From Halomonas aestuarii (GTDB taxonomy: Bacteria > Pseudomonadota > Gammaproteobacteria > Pseudomonadales > Halomonadaceae), in assembly GCF_001886615.1 (NCBI RefSeq), contig NZ_CP018139.1, positions 1,798,001 to 1,862,000 of the forward strand: 64,000 bases of DNA, given 5' to 3'. The first letter of the stretch is position 1, and every line of letters starts with the position of its first letter. Shown piece by piece: positions 18,291 to 26,601 of this stretch. The position numbers were made by a program, and so were the translations under genes. Below the pieces are notes generated by a model that did not search any database, was not told where the DNA came from, and saw nothing but the letters and a program-made list of their open reading frames with translations.

Positions 18291-18977
18291 TTACTCACCG
18301 GCGATATCGAGCAGCTCGACCTTGAAGATCAGGGTCTCGTGGGGACCGATGGGGCCCTGGCCCTGCGCCCCATAGGCGAGATCGGAGGGAATCGCCACTT
18401 CCCAGGTATCGCCCACGCTCATCAGCTGCAGGGCTTCCTGCCAGCCCTCGATGACCTGGCCGACCTGGAAGCTCACCGGCTCGCCGCGCTCGTAGGAGCT
18501 GTCGAAGACGGTGCCATCGATCAGCGTGCCCTCGTAGTGGACCTTGACCGTGTCGTCGGCCGCCGGGGTTGCGCCGTCGCCGGATTCCAGTTCGCGATAC
18601 TGCAGCCCGGAATCGGTGACCGTGACGCCTTCCTGCTCGGCGTTCTCGGCCAGGTAGGCCTCGCCCTCGGCGCGGTTGGCGGCGGCCTTCTGCTCGGTCT
18701 CGGCCTGACGGGCGGCCATGGCCTGCTGCTGGAAGGCCGTCAGAGCCTCGGCCATCTCCTGGTCGCTCATCTCCAGCTCGTCGCCGTCGAAGACATCGCG
18801 AATGGCCTGGGTGAAAGCGTCGATGTCGAGATCCGACACGTCCTGCTTGATGCTCTGCCCCAGGGTCACGCCGAGGCTGTAGCCCAGCTTCTCGTCGTCG
18901 GTTTCCGGGGCGGCCAGGGCCAGAGGAGCAGCGGTCAGCAGGGCAGCGAGGGAAGCGGTGGTCAGCAGTGTCTTCAT
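18291..18977 (-). CDS. FKBP-type peptidyl-prolyl isomerase (FkpA/Mip-like)
   Basis: A 228-residue periplasmic isomerase and chaperone. The signal peptide ends in APLALAAPE. Residues about 25-115 form the helical dimerisation region (KLGYSLGVTLGQSIKQD, FQQQAMAARQAE). The C-terminal FKBP domain has VHYEGTLIDGTVFDSSYERG, QVIEGWQEALQLM, IPSDLAYGAQG and LIFKVELLDI, with the usual active-site residues. The esterase gene follows 10 bp downstream, suggesting the isomerase may help fold exported proteins, although this is only context. Confidence 0.92.
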   Translation of the reverse strand: MKTLLTTASLAALLTAAPLALAAPETDDEKLGYSLGVTLGQSIKQDVSDLDIDAFTQAIRDVFDGDELEMSDQEMAEALTAFQQQAMAARQAETEQKAAANRAEGEAYLAENAEQEGVTVTDSGLQYRELESGDGATPAADDTVKVHYEGTLIDGTVFDSSYERGEPVSFQVGQVIEGWQEALQLMSVGDTWEVAIPSDLAYGAQGQGPIGPHETLIFKVELLDIAGE

Positions 18978-19121
18978 GAAGCAACCTTGTGGTCCGGCGC
19001 GGTGGCGCCGTGGGTGGATGTCTTGGGGAGTATCGGGATCATGGGACTCTAACAGGGCCGGGCCGGTTCCGCACCCGCGTGAGATGCGGGGGAAATCGGC
19101 CCGGCGATTGGCGCGTCAGGG

Positions 19122-19565
19122 TCAGATGATCAGGGTCGGGCAATGGGCGGAGCCTGCCACTCGCTGGGCGACGCTGCCCAGCAGCAGGCCCGCTTCGGCG
19201 TTGGTGCCCTGGGAGCCGATCACGATCAGGTCGCACTCCCGCTTGCGGGCGAAGCGCACGATGGTGCGGGACGGCCGGCCTCCCTTCACGAAGGAGCGTA
19301 TCTTCTCGGCCGGCACCCCGAGCTCCACGGCCTGGGACTTGGCATGGACCGCGACCTCGGTGGCGTACTCCTTGAGCACGTCGTCGGGGAGGTCCAGCTT
19401 CTCGGGCCGCACCATGGAGAGCGAGGCCTCGAGCAGGCTGTGGTGCTTGAAGACACACAGGATGTAGAGCTCGGCACCGGTGAGCAGCTGCAGGCCCGCC
19501 GCCTTCTCGAGGGCCCTCAGGGCCCTCTTGGAACCGTCCACCGGGACCAGTATGCGATTGAACAT
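19122..19565 (-). CDS. teaD: Universal stress protein TeaD
   Basis: A 147-residue UspA-type ATP-binding protein. In Halomonas elongata TeaD is encoded with teaABC and negatively affects ectoine uptake by TeaABC. The P-loop-like [17 protein letters not shown] start, [23 protein letters not shown] and the nucleotide motif [18 protein letters not shown] are complete. ATG 19565 (MFNRIL) is chosen from the remembered family start; ATG 19571 six bases upstream is equally possible. It is the last gene of the cluster, 33 bp after teaC. Confidence 0.9.
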   Translation of the reverse strand: MFNRILVPVDGSKRALRALEKAAGLQLLTGAELYILCVFKHHSLLEASLSMVRPEKLDLPDDVLKEYATEVAVHAKSQAVELGVPAEKIRSFVKGGRPSRTIVRFARKRECDLIVIGSQGTNAEAGLLLGSVAQRVAGSAHCPTLII

Positions 19566-19598
19566 GGTCATCGTACTCCTAAGGCCACTAAGCGGTGC

Positions 19599-20882
19599 TT
19601 ACCGGAAAGCCAGGTCGCGAAGGAAGAGGGCGATCTGCGGGAACATGATCAACAGCGCCGCCGCCAGCACCAGGATGAAGATGAAGGGCGGCGTGCCCTT
19701 GATCACGTCCAGGTAGGGCCGCTTGAAGATGGCAATCGCGGTGAAGATATCGCAGCCGAATGGCGGCGTCGCCGAGCCGATGGCCACCTGCAGGGTGATC
19801 AGGATACCCACCAGCACCGGGTCCAGCCCCGTGGCCTCGACGGCCGGCGCGAAGATCGGCGTCAGCACCAGGATCACCACGATGGGGTCGACGAACATGC
19901 AGGCCACGAAGAAGGCGATGCAGATGGCGATCAGCACGCCGGTGGGGCCGGCCTCGTTGATCCCGGCGGCCTGCAGGAGCTCCTGGGGGATCTGGGCGAA
20001 GGAGATGATCCAGGAGAAGCCGTTGCCCACCGCCACCAGGATGAATACCACGGCGGTGATCAGGCCGGTGGACTTGGCGATCGCGTAGATGTCGTTGACC
20101 TTCAGTGAGCGGAAGATCAGGAACTCCAGGAAGATGGCGTAGAGCACGCAGGCCGCGGCCGCCTCGGTCGGGCTGAACACGCCGCCATAGATGCCGCCGA
20201 CGATGATCACCGGGAAGCCCAGCGGCCAGAGCGCCAGCCGCACCGCGGAGAAGCGCTCGCCCCAGCCCGATTTCGGCTCGGTGGGGACGTTGCGCACGGT
20301 GGCGTAGATCACGCAATAGATGGAGAACATCAGCAGGATCAGCAGCCCCGGGCCGATCCCGGCGATGAACAGCTCGGCGATGGAGGTGCCCGAGATGACC
20401 CCGTAGATGATCATGCCGATGCTCGGCGGGATCAGGAAGGCGATATCACTGGCGTTGATGATCAGGGCCAGGGTGAAGGAGTCGGAGTAACCCGCCTTGA
20501 GCATCTTGGGCCGCAGCGGTGAGCCGACGGCCACCACGGTGGCCTGGGTGGAGCCCGACACTGCCCCGAACAGGGTGCAGGAGGCGGCGGTGCTGACCGC
20601 CAGGCCACCCTTCACGTGACCGATGAAGGACATGACCATGTTGATCAGGCGTTCGGCCGACTGGCCTCGCGTCATGATGTCCGCGGCGAGGATGAACATC
20701 GGCACCGCGATCAGCGAGGCCGGGCGGATGCCGGCCATCATCTGCTGGATCAGCGTGTCCATCTGGCCCAGGCCATTGAACATCATGTAGAAACCGATGA
20801 CCGCCGCCGTGATCAGCGGGATCATCATGGGAAAGCCCAGCAGCAGCAGGGCGATCATGGTGGTAACCATTATTGTCGTCAT
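19599..20882 (-). CDS. teaC: Ectoine TRAP transporter large permease TeaC
   Basis: The 427-residue DctM-type subunit, with 12 or so membrane segments, forms the Na+-coupled translocation path for ectoine and hydroxyectoine. Family segments visible are MFILAADIMTRG, GAVSGSTQATVVAVGS, IPPSIGMIIYGVISGTS, SPTEAAAACVLYA and TPPFGCDIFTAI. Length is standard. It follows teaB by 30 bp and precedes teaD. The substrate is assigned from the clear teaA identity, not from the permease itself. Confidence 0.93.
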   Translation of the reverse strand: MTTIMVTTMIALLLLGFPMMIPLITAAVIGFYMMFNGLGQMDTLIQQMMAGIRPASLIAVPMFILAADIMTRGQSAERLINMVMSFIGHVKGGLAVSTAASCTLFGAVSGSTQATVVAVGSPLRPKMLKAGYSDSFTLALIINASDIAFLIPPSIGMIIYGVISGTSIAELFIAGIGPGLLILLMFSIYCVIYATVRNVPTEPKSGWGERFSAVRLALWPLGFPVIIVGGIYGGVFSPTEAAAACVLYAIFLEFLIFRSLKVNDIYAIAKSTGLITAVVFILVAVGNGFSWIISFAQIPQELLQAAGINEAGPTGVLIAICIAFFVACMFVDPIVVILVLTPIFAPAVEATGLDPVLVGILITLQVAIGSATPPFGCDIFTAIAIFKRPYLDVIKGTPPFIFILVLAAALLIMFPQIALFLRDLAFR

Positions 20883-20912
20883 CGTGCGTTCCCCCGGGCC
20901 TTCCGCCCTCCG

Positions 20913-21491
20913 TCAGACTTCCGTTTCCGTGTCCTTGTAGCCGTCGAGCACGCCGGTCGACAGGTAGACGTCCCGTGACGTCAGGTTCTTGATCGCGGTG
21001 AGCAGGTACTGGATGCCCGTGATCAGGAAGCCGAGCGGCGCCCATACGTAGATGGTCCAGATCGGGAAGCCCAGTGCCGGCAGGATCCTGCCCTTGGAGT
21101 GGAGATCCAGGATGTAGATGACCGAGTAGTAGAGCAGGAAGAACATCACCAGCGAGGTGAGGAACGCGATGATGATCATCAGCACCTTGCGGCCGCCGAC
21201 GGGCAGGGCATCGTAGATCGCCGACATGCGGATGTGCCGGCCGTGGCGGGCGGCATAGCCGATGCCGGCGAAGGTGATCATGATGATCAGGATCCGGTTG
21301 ATCTCGCCGGAGAAGTAGATGCTGTCGCCGAACACGAAACGCGCGATGACGTTGGCGATCGTGTTGAAGGCCATGAGCAGCACGCCCAGCGCCAGGATGA
21401 CCGCCTCGAGCTTGCTGATGAAGGTATCGATGGTGCCAAGAAAGCCCGGTAACCCCGAGCGGTAGTGCTTTTCGGACTCTTCGTCGGTCAT
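20913..21491 (-). CDS. teaB: Ectoine TRAP transporter small permease TeaB
   Basis: The DctQ-type subunit, about 192 residues, with four membrane helices (RFVFGDSIYFSGEINRI, ITFAGIGYAARHGRH and RILPALGFPIWTIYVWAPLGF are typical). It scaffolds the binding protein and large permease. The start is uncertain: ATG 21491 has GGGAGCG upstream; ATG 21512 or one as far as 21635 are in frame, the last lying inside the teaA-teaB hairpin. The 200-bp spacer after teaA with a strong hairpin suggests lower expression than teaA. Confidence 0.88.
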   Translation of the reverse strand: MTDEESEKHYRSGLPGFLGTIDTFISKLEAVILALGVLLMAFNTIANVIARFVFGDSIYFSGEINRILIIMITFAGIGYAARHGRHIRMSAIYDALPVGGRKVLMIIIAFLTSLVMFFLLYYSVIYILDLHSKGRILPALGFPIWTIYVWAPLGFLITGIQYLLTAIKNLTSRDVYLSTGVLDGYKDTETEV

Positions 21492-21634
21492 GTCCGCGCT
21501 CCCTATCAGCATGCGTTGCGGGAAGTTGAGGGTTCCCTGATGGTCAGCATACGCGTCGATATCCGGCTCCGAGGCCGGTGGCATCAACGCTGGGTGCACG
21601 CTGTCCCTGTCCGGAAATCTCATGTCCATAAACA

Positions 21635-21668
21635 ACAGGGGGGTGGCCCGGGCAGGCCACCCCCCTGT
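21635..21668 (-). terminator. Intercistronic hairpin between teaA and teaB
   Basis: A perfect 14-bp stem, ACAGGGGGGTGGCC and its complement, with a 6-nt loop, starts 21 nt after the teaA stop. On the minus strand it is followed by TGTTTATG, a weak T tract. It could partly terminate transcription or protect the teaA 3' end, giving excess binding protein. Confidence 0.6.
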
Positions 21669-21689
21669 CGAGGCCGAAGCCTGTGGTGC

Positions 21690-22706
21690 TTACTCTGCGC
21701 TCACGGCTTCCAGGTCGGCCTTGAACTGATCCAGCAGTTCCTTGCCGCCTTCGCCGGTCATGTTGATGAACTCTTCCTCGACCTGGGGAGCACGCTCCTT
21801 GAAGGCCTGGATCTGCTCATCGGTGAGGCGCGTCACGGTGACCTCGTCGGAGGCCGCCTGGATCTTGGCCAGTGACTCCTCGGCCAGGCCCTGGATGTGC
21901 TCGATGGTGTGGTCGTAGGCCGCATCGGAGGCATCACGCACCAGCTGCTGGTCTTCCTCCGAGAGGCCCTCGAAGAAGTCCTGGTTGGCCATCATCGCGG
22001 TGGTGAACCAGCCGTGCTTGGTGAAGGTCAGGTTCGGAGAGACCTCATAGAGGCCGCCGGACTCGATCCAGAAGATCGGGTTTTCCTGGCCGTCGATGAT
22101 GCCGGTCTGCAGGCCACCATAGACCTCGCCCCAGGGAAGCGGCGTCGGCGTCGCGCCGAAGGCGCTGTACGTCTCCGCCAGCAGCGGGTTGGTCATGGTA
22201 CGGATCTTCTTGTTCTCGAAGTCCGCCGGCGAGGTGATCGGCTCGTCGGCGGTGACCACCATCTCGCCTTCCGGATACATCTGCAGCAGTTCCAGGCCCT
22301 GCTGGGCATAGAGCTCCGGGAACATCTCGTTGATGGCCTTGCTCTCGTCGAAGAACTTGAGCACATGGTCCATATCGGTGGGCATCAGATAGGGAATGAA
22401 GAAGATCTGTGCCTCGGGGATCAGGGCGCCGGTGAAGCCAGGAGACTGGTTGACGAACTGCAGGATGCCGTTCTGGGTCTGCTCCATGATGTCGTCGGAC
22501 TCACCGAGTTCACCGAAACGGTAGATCTGCAGGGAATGGTCGGAGTTTTCCTCGATGTAATTCTTGAAGGCTACGGCGAAGACGTCCTGGACATCGCCTT
22601 CGTACTCCTCGTGGGCATAGCGCCAGTTGTCGGCCATCGCAGCGGTGGACATGCCAACCATCAGTACGCCGATACCGGCACTCGTCAACAGCTTGTGTGA
22701 CTTCAT
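21690..22706 (-). CDS. teaA: Ectoine-binding protein TeaA of the TRAP transporter
   Basis: A 338-residue periplasmic DctP-type protein binding ectoine and hydroxyectoine. I recognise close similarity to Halomonas elongata TeaA over the full length: mature start DNWRYAHEEYEGDVQDVF, then FGELGESDDIMEQTQNGIL, KKIRTMTNPLLAETY with the substrate-carboxylate Arg, LPWGEVYGGLQTGIIDGQEN and a Glu-rich end. The signal peptide ends at TAAMA. The ATG has GAGGAA about 10 nt upstream. First gene of teaABCD; the known homologous system recovers leaked solute and takes up external ectoine at high salinity. Confidence 0.96.
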   Translation of the reverse strand: MKSHKLLTSAGIGVLMVGMSTAAMADNWRYAHEEYEGDVQDVFAVAFKNYIEENSDHSLQIYRFGELGESDDIMEQTQNGILQFVNQSPGFTGALIPEAQIFFIPYLMPTDMDHVLKFFDESKAINEMFPELYAQQGLELLQMYPEGEMVVTADEPITSPADFENKKIRTMTNPLLAETYSAFGATPTPLPWGEVYGGLQTGIIDGQENPIFWIESGGLYEVSPNLTFTKHGWFTTAMMANQDFFEGLSEEDQQLVRDASDAAYDHTIEHIQGLAEESLAKIQAASDEVTVTRLTDEQIQAFKERAPQVEEEFINMTGEGGKELLDQFKADLEAVSAE

Positions 22707-22798
22707 TCTTGTGGTTCCTCTGCAGGTTTGGCCCGCGATGGAGATGTTCCCATCGACAGGTATCCGGTGAACATCACATTCACGCAGTTAGTTTCAGG

Positions 22799-23326
22799 CT
22801 AGCTTGGCGTCCATGAGGGGTCAAGCTGGCCTTCCAGGGCATCAAGGGCGCTAAGGTGTGGTTTTTTCTGCACTTGCAGGCGGCTGGCGAGGAAGTCCGC
22901 CAGGCGGGGAGGCGGCGTCGGCAGTCGGGAAAGCCCGGCACCGGCCAGGGCCAGTCCCTCCAGGCGACGCAGGGCCTCGCGCTCGGCCTGGAGCTCCGCC
23001 TGCTGGATCGAGCGGCGCAGCTCGGCGACGCCCTCGTGTTCCCGGGCCTCGGGTTTCAGGGCTCGCCGCAGGCGGCGCAGGGGGGCCGTCACCTCCCGCT
23101 GCCAGCGACGGGCCTCATCGGGGCGCGCATCGCATGCCAGGCCGTGATGATGGAGCCAGCAGTGCCAGAGCAGCTCGCAGACATCGACGCTGGCCTCGTC
23201 CTGCAGCGACAGGCAGGCCGCCTCGATGCCCTCGCGCCCGTAGAGGGCAAGGGCGAACTCCCAGAGCGGGGCCTGTTGCAGTCGGTCCCGCAGAGCGGAG
23301 GGCAATTCGGTAGAATCGTGGGTCAT
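22799..23326 (-). CDS. TIGR02444 family protein
   Basis: A 175-residue soluble protein of a family of unknown function. Recognisable parts are LWEFALALYGREGIEAACLSLQ, VDVCELLWHCWLHH and RRWQREVTAPLRRLRR. The rest is helical and Arg/Glu-rich. It is divergent from the ABC-F ATPase, a pairing also seen in Pseudomonas. The ATG at 23326 begins the conserved region. A much longer open frame runs through this position antisense to the ATPase gene, but only this part is credible. Confidence 0.85.
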   Translation of the reverse strand: MTHDSTELPSALRDRLQQAPLWEFALALYGREGIEAACLSLQDEASVDVCELLWHCWLHHHGLACDARPDEARRWQREVTAPLRRLRRALKPEAREHEGVAELRRSIQQAELQAEREALRRLEGLALAGAGLSRLPTPPPRLADFLASRLQVQKKPHLSALDALEGQLDPSWTPS

Positions 23327-23380
23327 GACACGCTGTCGCCCCGTGGGCGGCGGCCTCACTGACTGCCGAGTGGAGCCTGC

Positions 23381-25327
23381 ATGATCGCACTGCGCCAAGT
23401 TTCCCTGCAACGCGGCACCCAGACCCTGCTGGAGGGGGCCGACCTGACCCTGCATGCCGGCCACAAGGCGGGGATCGTCGGGCCCAACGGCGCGGGCAAG
23501 TCCAGCCTGTTCAAGCTGCTGCTCGGCGAGCTCTCCCCGGACAAGGGCGAGCTGGAGATGAGCGGCGGGCAGCGCATCGCCCACATGGACCAGGAGGTGG
23601 AGGCCCTGGAGCGCTCCATCGTCGACTACGTGCTCGACGGCGACCGCGAGCTGCGTCGCACCCAGGCGGCCTTGGCGCATGCCCACGAGCGAGGGGAGGC
23701 CCACCGCGAGGCCGAGCTGCACGGGGCCATCGAGGCGCTGGACGGCTACAGCGCCCCGGCACGTGCCGCCCAGCTGCTGGTGGGGCTGGGCTTCGTGCAG
23801 GCGGACCTGGACCGGCCGCTGTCGGCCTTCTCCGGCGGCTGGCGCATGCGCGTCAATCTCGCGCGCACCCTGTTCAAGCCGTCCGACCTGCTGCTGCTGG
23901 ACGAGCCCACCAACCACCTGGACCTGGATGCGCTGCTGTGGCTCGAGCAGTGGCTCACCCGCTACCCCGGCACCCTGCTGCTGATCTCCCACGACCGCGA
24001 CTTCCTCGATGCGGTGTGCGACCACATCGTGCACTTCGACCGCCAGGCGCTGGTGCTGTACCGCGGCAACTATTCCACCTTCGAGCGGACCCGCGCCGAG
24101 AAGCTGGCCCTGCAGCAGGCCGAAGCCGCCAAGCAGCAGGCCCGCCGGGAGGAGATCGAGCGCTTCGTGGCGCGCTTCCGCTATAAGGCGACCAAGGCGC
24201 GCGCCGCCCAGAGCCGCCTGAAGATGCTCGAGCGCATGGGCGACATCGCGGTGGCCCATGCCGACTCGCCCTTCCACTTCACCATTCCCTCGGCCGATCG
24301 CGCCTCCCACCCGCTGCTGGTGCTGGACGAGGCGCGCCTGGGCTATCGTGACGAGGACGGCCACGAGACGCCGCAGCTCGATGGCGTCAAGCTGACCCTG
24401 CTGCCGGGGCAGCGCATCGGGCTCCTGGGGCCCAACGGGGCCGGCAAGTCCACCCTGATCAAGTCGCTCACCGGCGACCTGCCGCTGCTGGCCGGACGGC
24501 GGGTGCCCGGCGAGCACCTGGCCATCGGCTACTTCGCCCAGCACCAGCTGGAGGGGCTGGACCTCGCCTCCACCCCTTTCCAGCACGTGCAGCGCCTCTC
24601 GCCCACCGCGGCGGACCTGGACATCCGCAAGTTCCTGGGCGGCTTCGGGTTCCATGGGGACGATGTCTTCGCCGAGGTGGGACGCTTCTCCGGCGGCGAG
24701 AAGGCACGCCTGGCGCTGGCCCTGGTGGCCTGGCAGAAGCCCAACCTGCTGCTGCTGGACGAGCCCACCAACCACCTGGACCTGGAGATGCGCGAGGCGC
24801 TCACCGAGGCGCTGGCGAGCTTCGAGGGCACGGTGATCATCGTCTCCCACGACCGGCACCTGCTGCGGGCCACCGTCGACGAGTTCTGGCGGGTGGCCGA
24901 CCATGCCGTCACCCCCTTCGATGGCGACCTGGAGGACTACCGGGCCTGGCTCAAGAGCCGCCTGGAGGGAGAGCGCCGCGAGGCCCGGGCCGACAAGGCC
25001 GAATGCCAGGCCGAGGGGGCCGCCCCCCGGGAGGATCGCAAGGCGGCCCGCCGGGCGGCGGCGGAGCTGCGCGAGAAGCTACGCCCGCTGAAGCGCGACC
25101 GCGACCGGGCCGAGAAGGCGATGGAGAAGGTCCAGGCCGAGCTCGCCGAGGTCGAGGCGGGCCTGGGGGAGGCCGAGCTCTACACCGACACGGCGAGGAA
25201 GGAGGAGCTGACCGAGCGCCTTGGGCGCCAGGGCGAGCTCAAGTCGCGACTGGAGGCCCTGGAGCAGGACTGGCTCGAGGCCGAGGAGGCGCTGGAGGCC
25301 ATGGAGGCGGAACTCAACGAGGCCTGA
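23381..25327 (+). CDS. ABC-F family ATPase, YheS-like
   Basis: A 648-residue ribosome-associated ABC-F protein without membrane segments. Two ATPase domains each show Walker A GPNGAGKS, signature (SGGWRMRVNLA, SGGEKARLALA) and Walker B LLLLDEPTNHLDL, joined by a basic linker with RFRYKATKARAAQSRLK. The C-terminal 90 residues form a charged coiled coil ending EELTERLGRQGELKSRLEAL. Length and coiled coil fit YheS rather than EttA. It probably resolves particular stalled translation states. Confidence 0.92.
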   Translation: MIALRQVSLQRGTQTLLEGADLTLHAGHKAGIVGPNGAGKSSLFKLLLGELSPDKGELEMSGGQRIAHMDQEVEALERSIVDYVLDGDRELRRTQAALAHAHERGEAHREAELHGAIEALDGYSAPARAAQLLVGLGFVQADLDRPLSAFSGGWRMRVNLARTLFKPSDLLLLDEPTNHLDLDALLWLEQWLTRYPGTLLLISHDRDFLDAVCDHIVHFDRQALVLYRGNYSTFERTRAEKLALQQAEAAKQQARREEIERFVARFRYKATKARAAQSRLKMLERMGDIAVAHADSPFHFTIPSADRASHPLLVLDEARLGYRDEDGHETPQLDGVKLTLLPGQRIGLLGPNGAGKSTLIKSLTGDLPLLAGRRVPGEHLAIGYFAQHQLEGLDLASTPFQHVQRLSPTAADLDIRKFLGGFGFHGDDVFAEVGRFSGGEKARLALALVAWQKPNLLLLDEPTNHLDLEMREALTEALASFEGTVIIVSHDRHLLRATVDEFWRVADHAVTPFDGDLEDYRAWLKSRLEGERREARADKAECQAEGAAPREDRKAARRAAAELREKLRPLKRDRDRAEKAMEKVQAELAEVEAGLGEAELYTDTARKEELTERLGRQGELKSRLEALEQDWLEAEEALEAMEAELNEA

Positions 25328-25386
25328 GCCCGGCGCTCAGGCGGCCGCAGCGCCGACTGTCATTGCGCGGTGCGTTCGGTGCGCCA

Positions 25387-25824
25387 TCAGCTCTCCAGCA
25401 GGAAGGTGACGGGCCCGTCGTTGACCAGCGATACCTGCATGTCAGCGGCGAACTCGCCGCTCGCAACCGACGGCCAGGACGCCCTGGCGCGATCGAGCAG
25501 GTAGTGGAAGAGGCGTTCCCCCTCGGCGGGGGGAGCGGCACGGGAGAAGCTGGGCCTCAGTCCCTTGCGGGTGTCGGCGGCCAGGGTGAACTGGGAGACC
25601 AGCAGCAGCCCGCCCTCGGCCTGCTGGACATTGAGGTTCATCTTGCCGGCCGCATCGGCGAAGACCCGATAGTGGAGAAGCTTGTGCAGCAGCCGGTCGG
25701 CCGAGGCCTCGTCGTCGCCTTTCTCGACGCCCACCAGGGCCAGCAGTCCCGGGCCGATGGCGCCCACCTCGCGATCGTCCACCTCCACGCTGGCGCGTCG
25801 CACGCGCTGAATCAGGGCCTTCAT
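25387..25824 (-). CDS. dtd: D-aminoacyl-tRNA deacylase
   Basis: A 145-residue homodimeric enzyme that hydrolyses D-aminoacyl-tRNA (and Gly-tRNA-Ala) for translational proofreading. The two defining motifs are present: SQFTLAAD in the middle and [11 protein letters not shown], the cross-subunit Gly-cisPro motif, at the end. The length is exactly typical. The start is [15 protein letters not shown], with GGAGAT upstream. Confidence 0.96.
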   Translation of the reverse strand: MKALIQRVRRASVEVDDREVGAIGPGLLALVGVEKGDDEASADRLLHKLLHYRVFADAAGKMNLNVQQAEGGLLLVSQFTLAADTRKGLRPSFSRAAPPAEGERLFHYLLDRARASWPSVASGEFAADMQVSLVNDGPVTFLLES

Positions 25825-25895
25825 CGGGCGGGATCTCCTTGCTGATGTCCGGGGCGGCCCAGCCTAGCATGGCCTCCCCCTGCATGACGCGCCGG

Positions 25896-26519
25896 TCAGC
25901 GCCCCAGCAGGTCGTCCCGGAAGCCCTCGCCCAGCGGGTCGTCTCCCAGCCAGATGCCGAACAGCGCGCTGGCCAGCGCCAGGTCGCTCCCCTCGTAGAG
26001 GGTTTCGCCATTCAGGGCGAGGGTCAGGGCGTCGCCATCCCAGCCCAGGGCGTAGCGGTCGCCGGGTGAGACGTCGCGGTAGCGGTCGTTGAAGGCCGTG
26101 AGATTCGGCGCCAGCCGGGCGAACTCTTCCCCAGGCAGTGCCTCCTCTACGCGCTCGCGGGTGACCTCGGCGAAGTCGCTCGCCTCGATGGCGTGGAAAT
26201 ACTCCAGCTCCAGTCGGCGCGGGACGTCGGACAGCGGGGCAGGAACGGGAAAGCCGGTGGCCTGGTAATAGGCGCCGGCATAGGCATCCCAGATCATGTA
26301 GCGGAAGAGGCCGTGGCCGATGCGCTCGTAGCGGCGCTCGCCGGTCTCAAGGGTGGCGGGGAAGCGGGCGCCCTTGATCTCGACGGGTGCTTTCTCGACG
26401 GACGCTTTCTCGACGGACGCTTTCTCAACGGGCTCTGTCGCGACGGATTGGGCGGCCGCGGGCAGGGCGGTCGTCAGGGTCGCCAGCAGCAGGAGGCCGC
26501 GGGGGGTGGGCAGGGGCAT
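25896..26519 (-). CDS. Chalcone isomerase-like periplasmic protein
   Basis: A 207-residue exported protein of the bacterial chalcone-isomerase-like family (function unknown; not expected to make flavonoids). The signal peptide ends at ALPAAAQ. Residues 33-46 contain a three-unit repeat based on VEKAS. The domain has GLFRYMIWDAYAGAYYQ, RLELEYFHAIEASDFAEVT and FGIWLGDDPLGEGFRDDLLG, as in the family. It is transcribed alone. Confidence 0.85.
   Translation of the reverse strand: MPLPTPRGLLLLATLTTALPAAAQSVATEPVEKASVEKASVEKAPVEIKGARFPATLETGERRYERIGHGLFRYMIWDAYAGAYYQATGFPVPAPLSDVPRRLELEYFHAIEASDFAEVTRERVEEALPGEEFARLAPNLTAFNDRYRDVSPGDRYALGWDGDALTLALNGETLYEGSDLALASALFGIWLGDDPLGEGFRDDLLGR
26385..26429. 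repeat. 15-bp tandem repeat in chalcone isomerase-like gene
   Basis: About three copies of a 15-bp unit (GCTTTCTCGACGGAC on the plus strand, last copy diverged) encode the VEKAS/VEKAP run after the signal peptide. The unit is a multiple of three, so copy number changes keep the frame. Confidence 0.75.
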
Positions 26520-26601
26520 GGTGAACCTCGCACGTCAGGGTATTGCCTGGACAGACAATAGCCTTTCGTAAAGGTTCTGTATAGCTTTTACCAGATCGCT
26601 T

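Noticed and set aside
19054-19097. Imperfect long hairpin between the FKBP gene and teaD
   Set aside because: The stem is interrupted and no T tract follows; I do not call a terminator.
22799-24904. Minus-strand frame of about 700 codons running through the ABC-F gene
   Set aside because: Only the last 175 codons match a known family (TIGR02444); the rest is antisense to a certain ABC-F gene.
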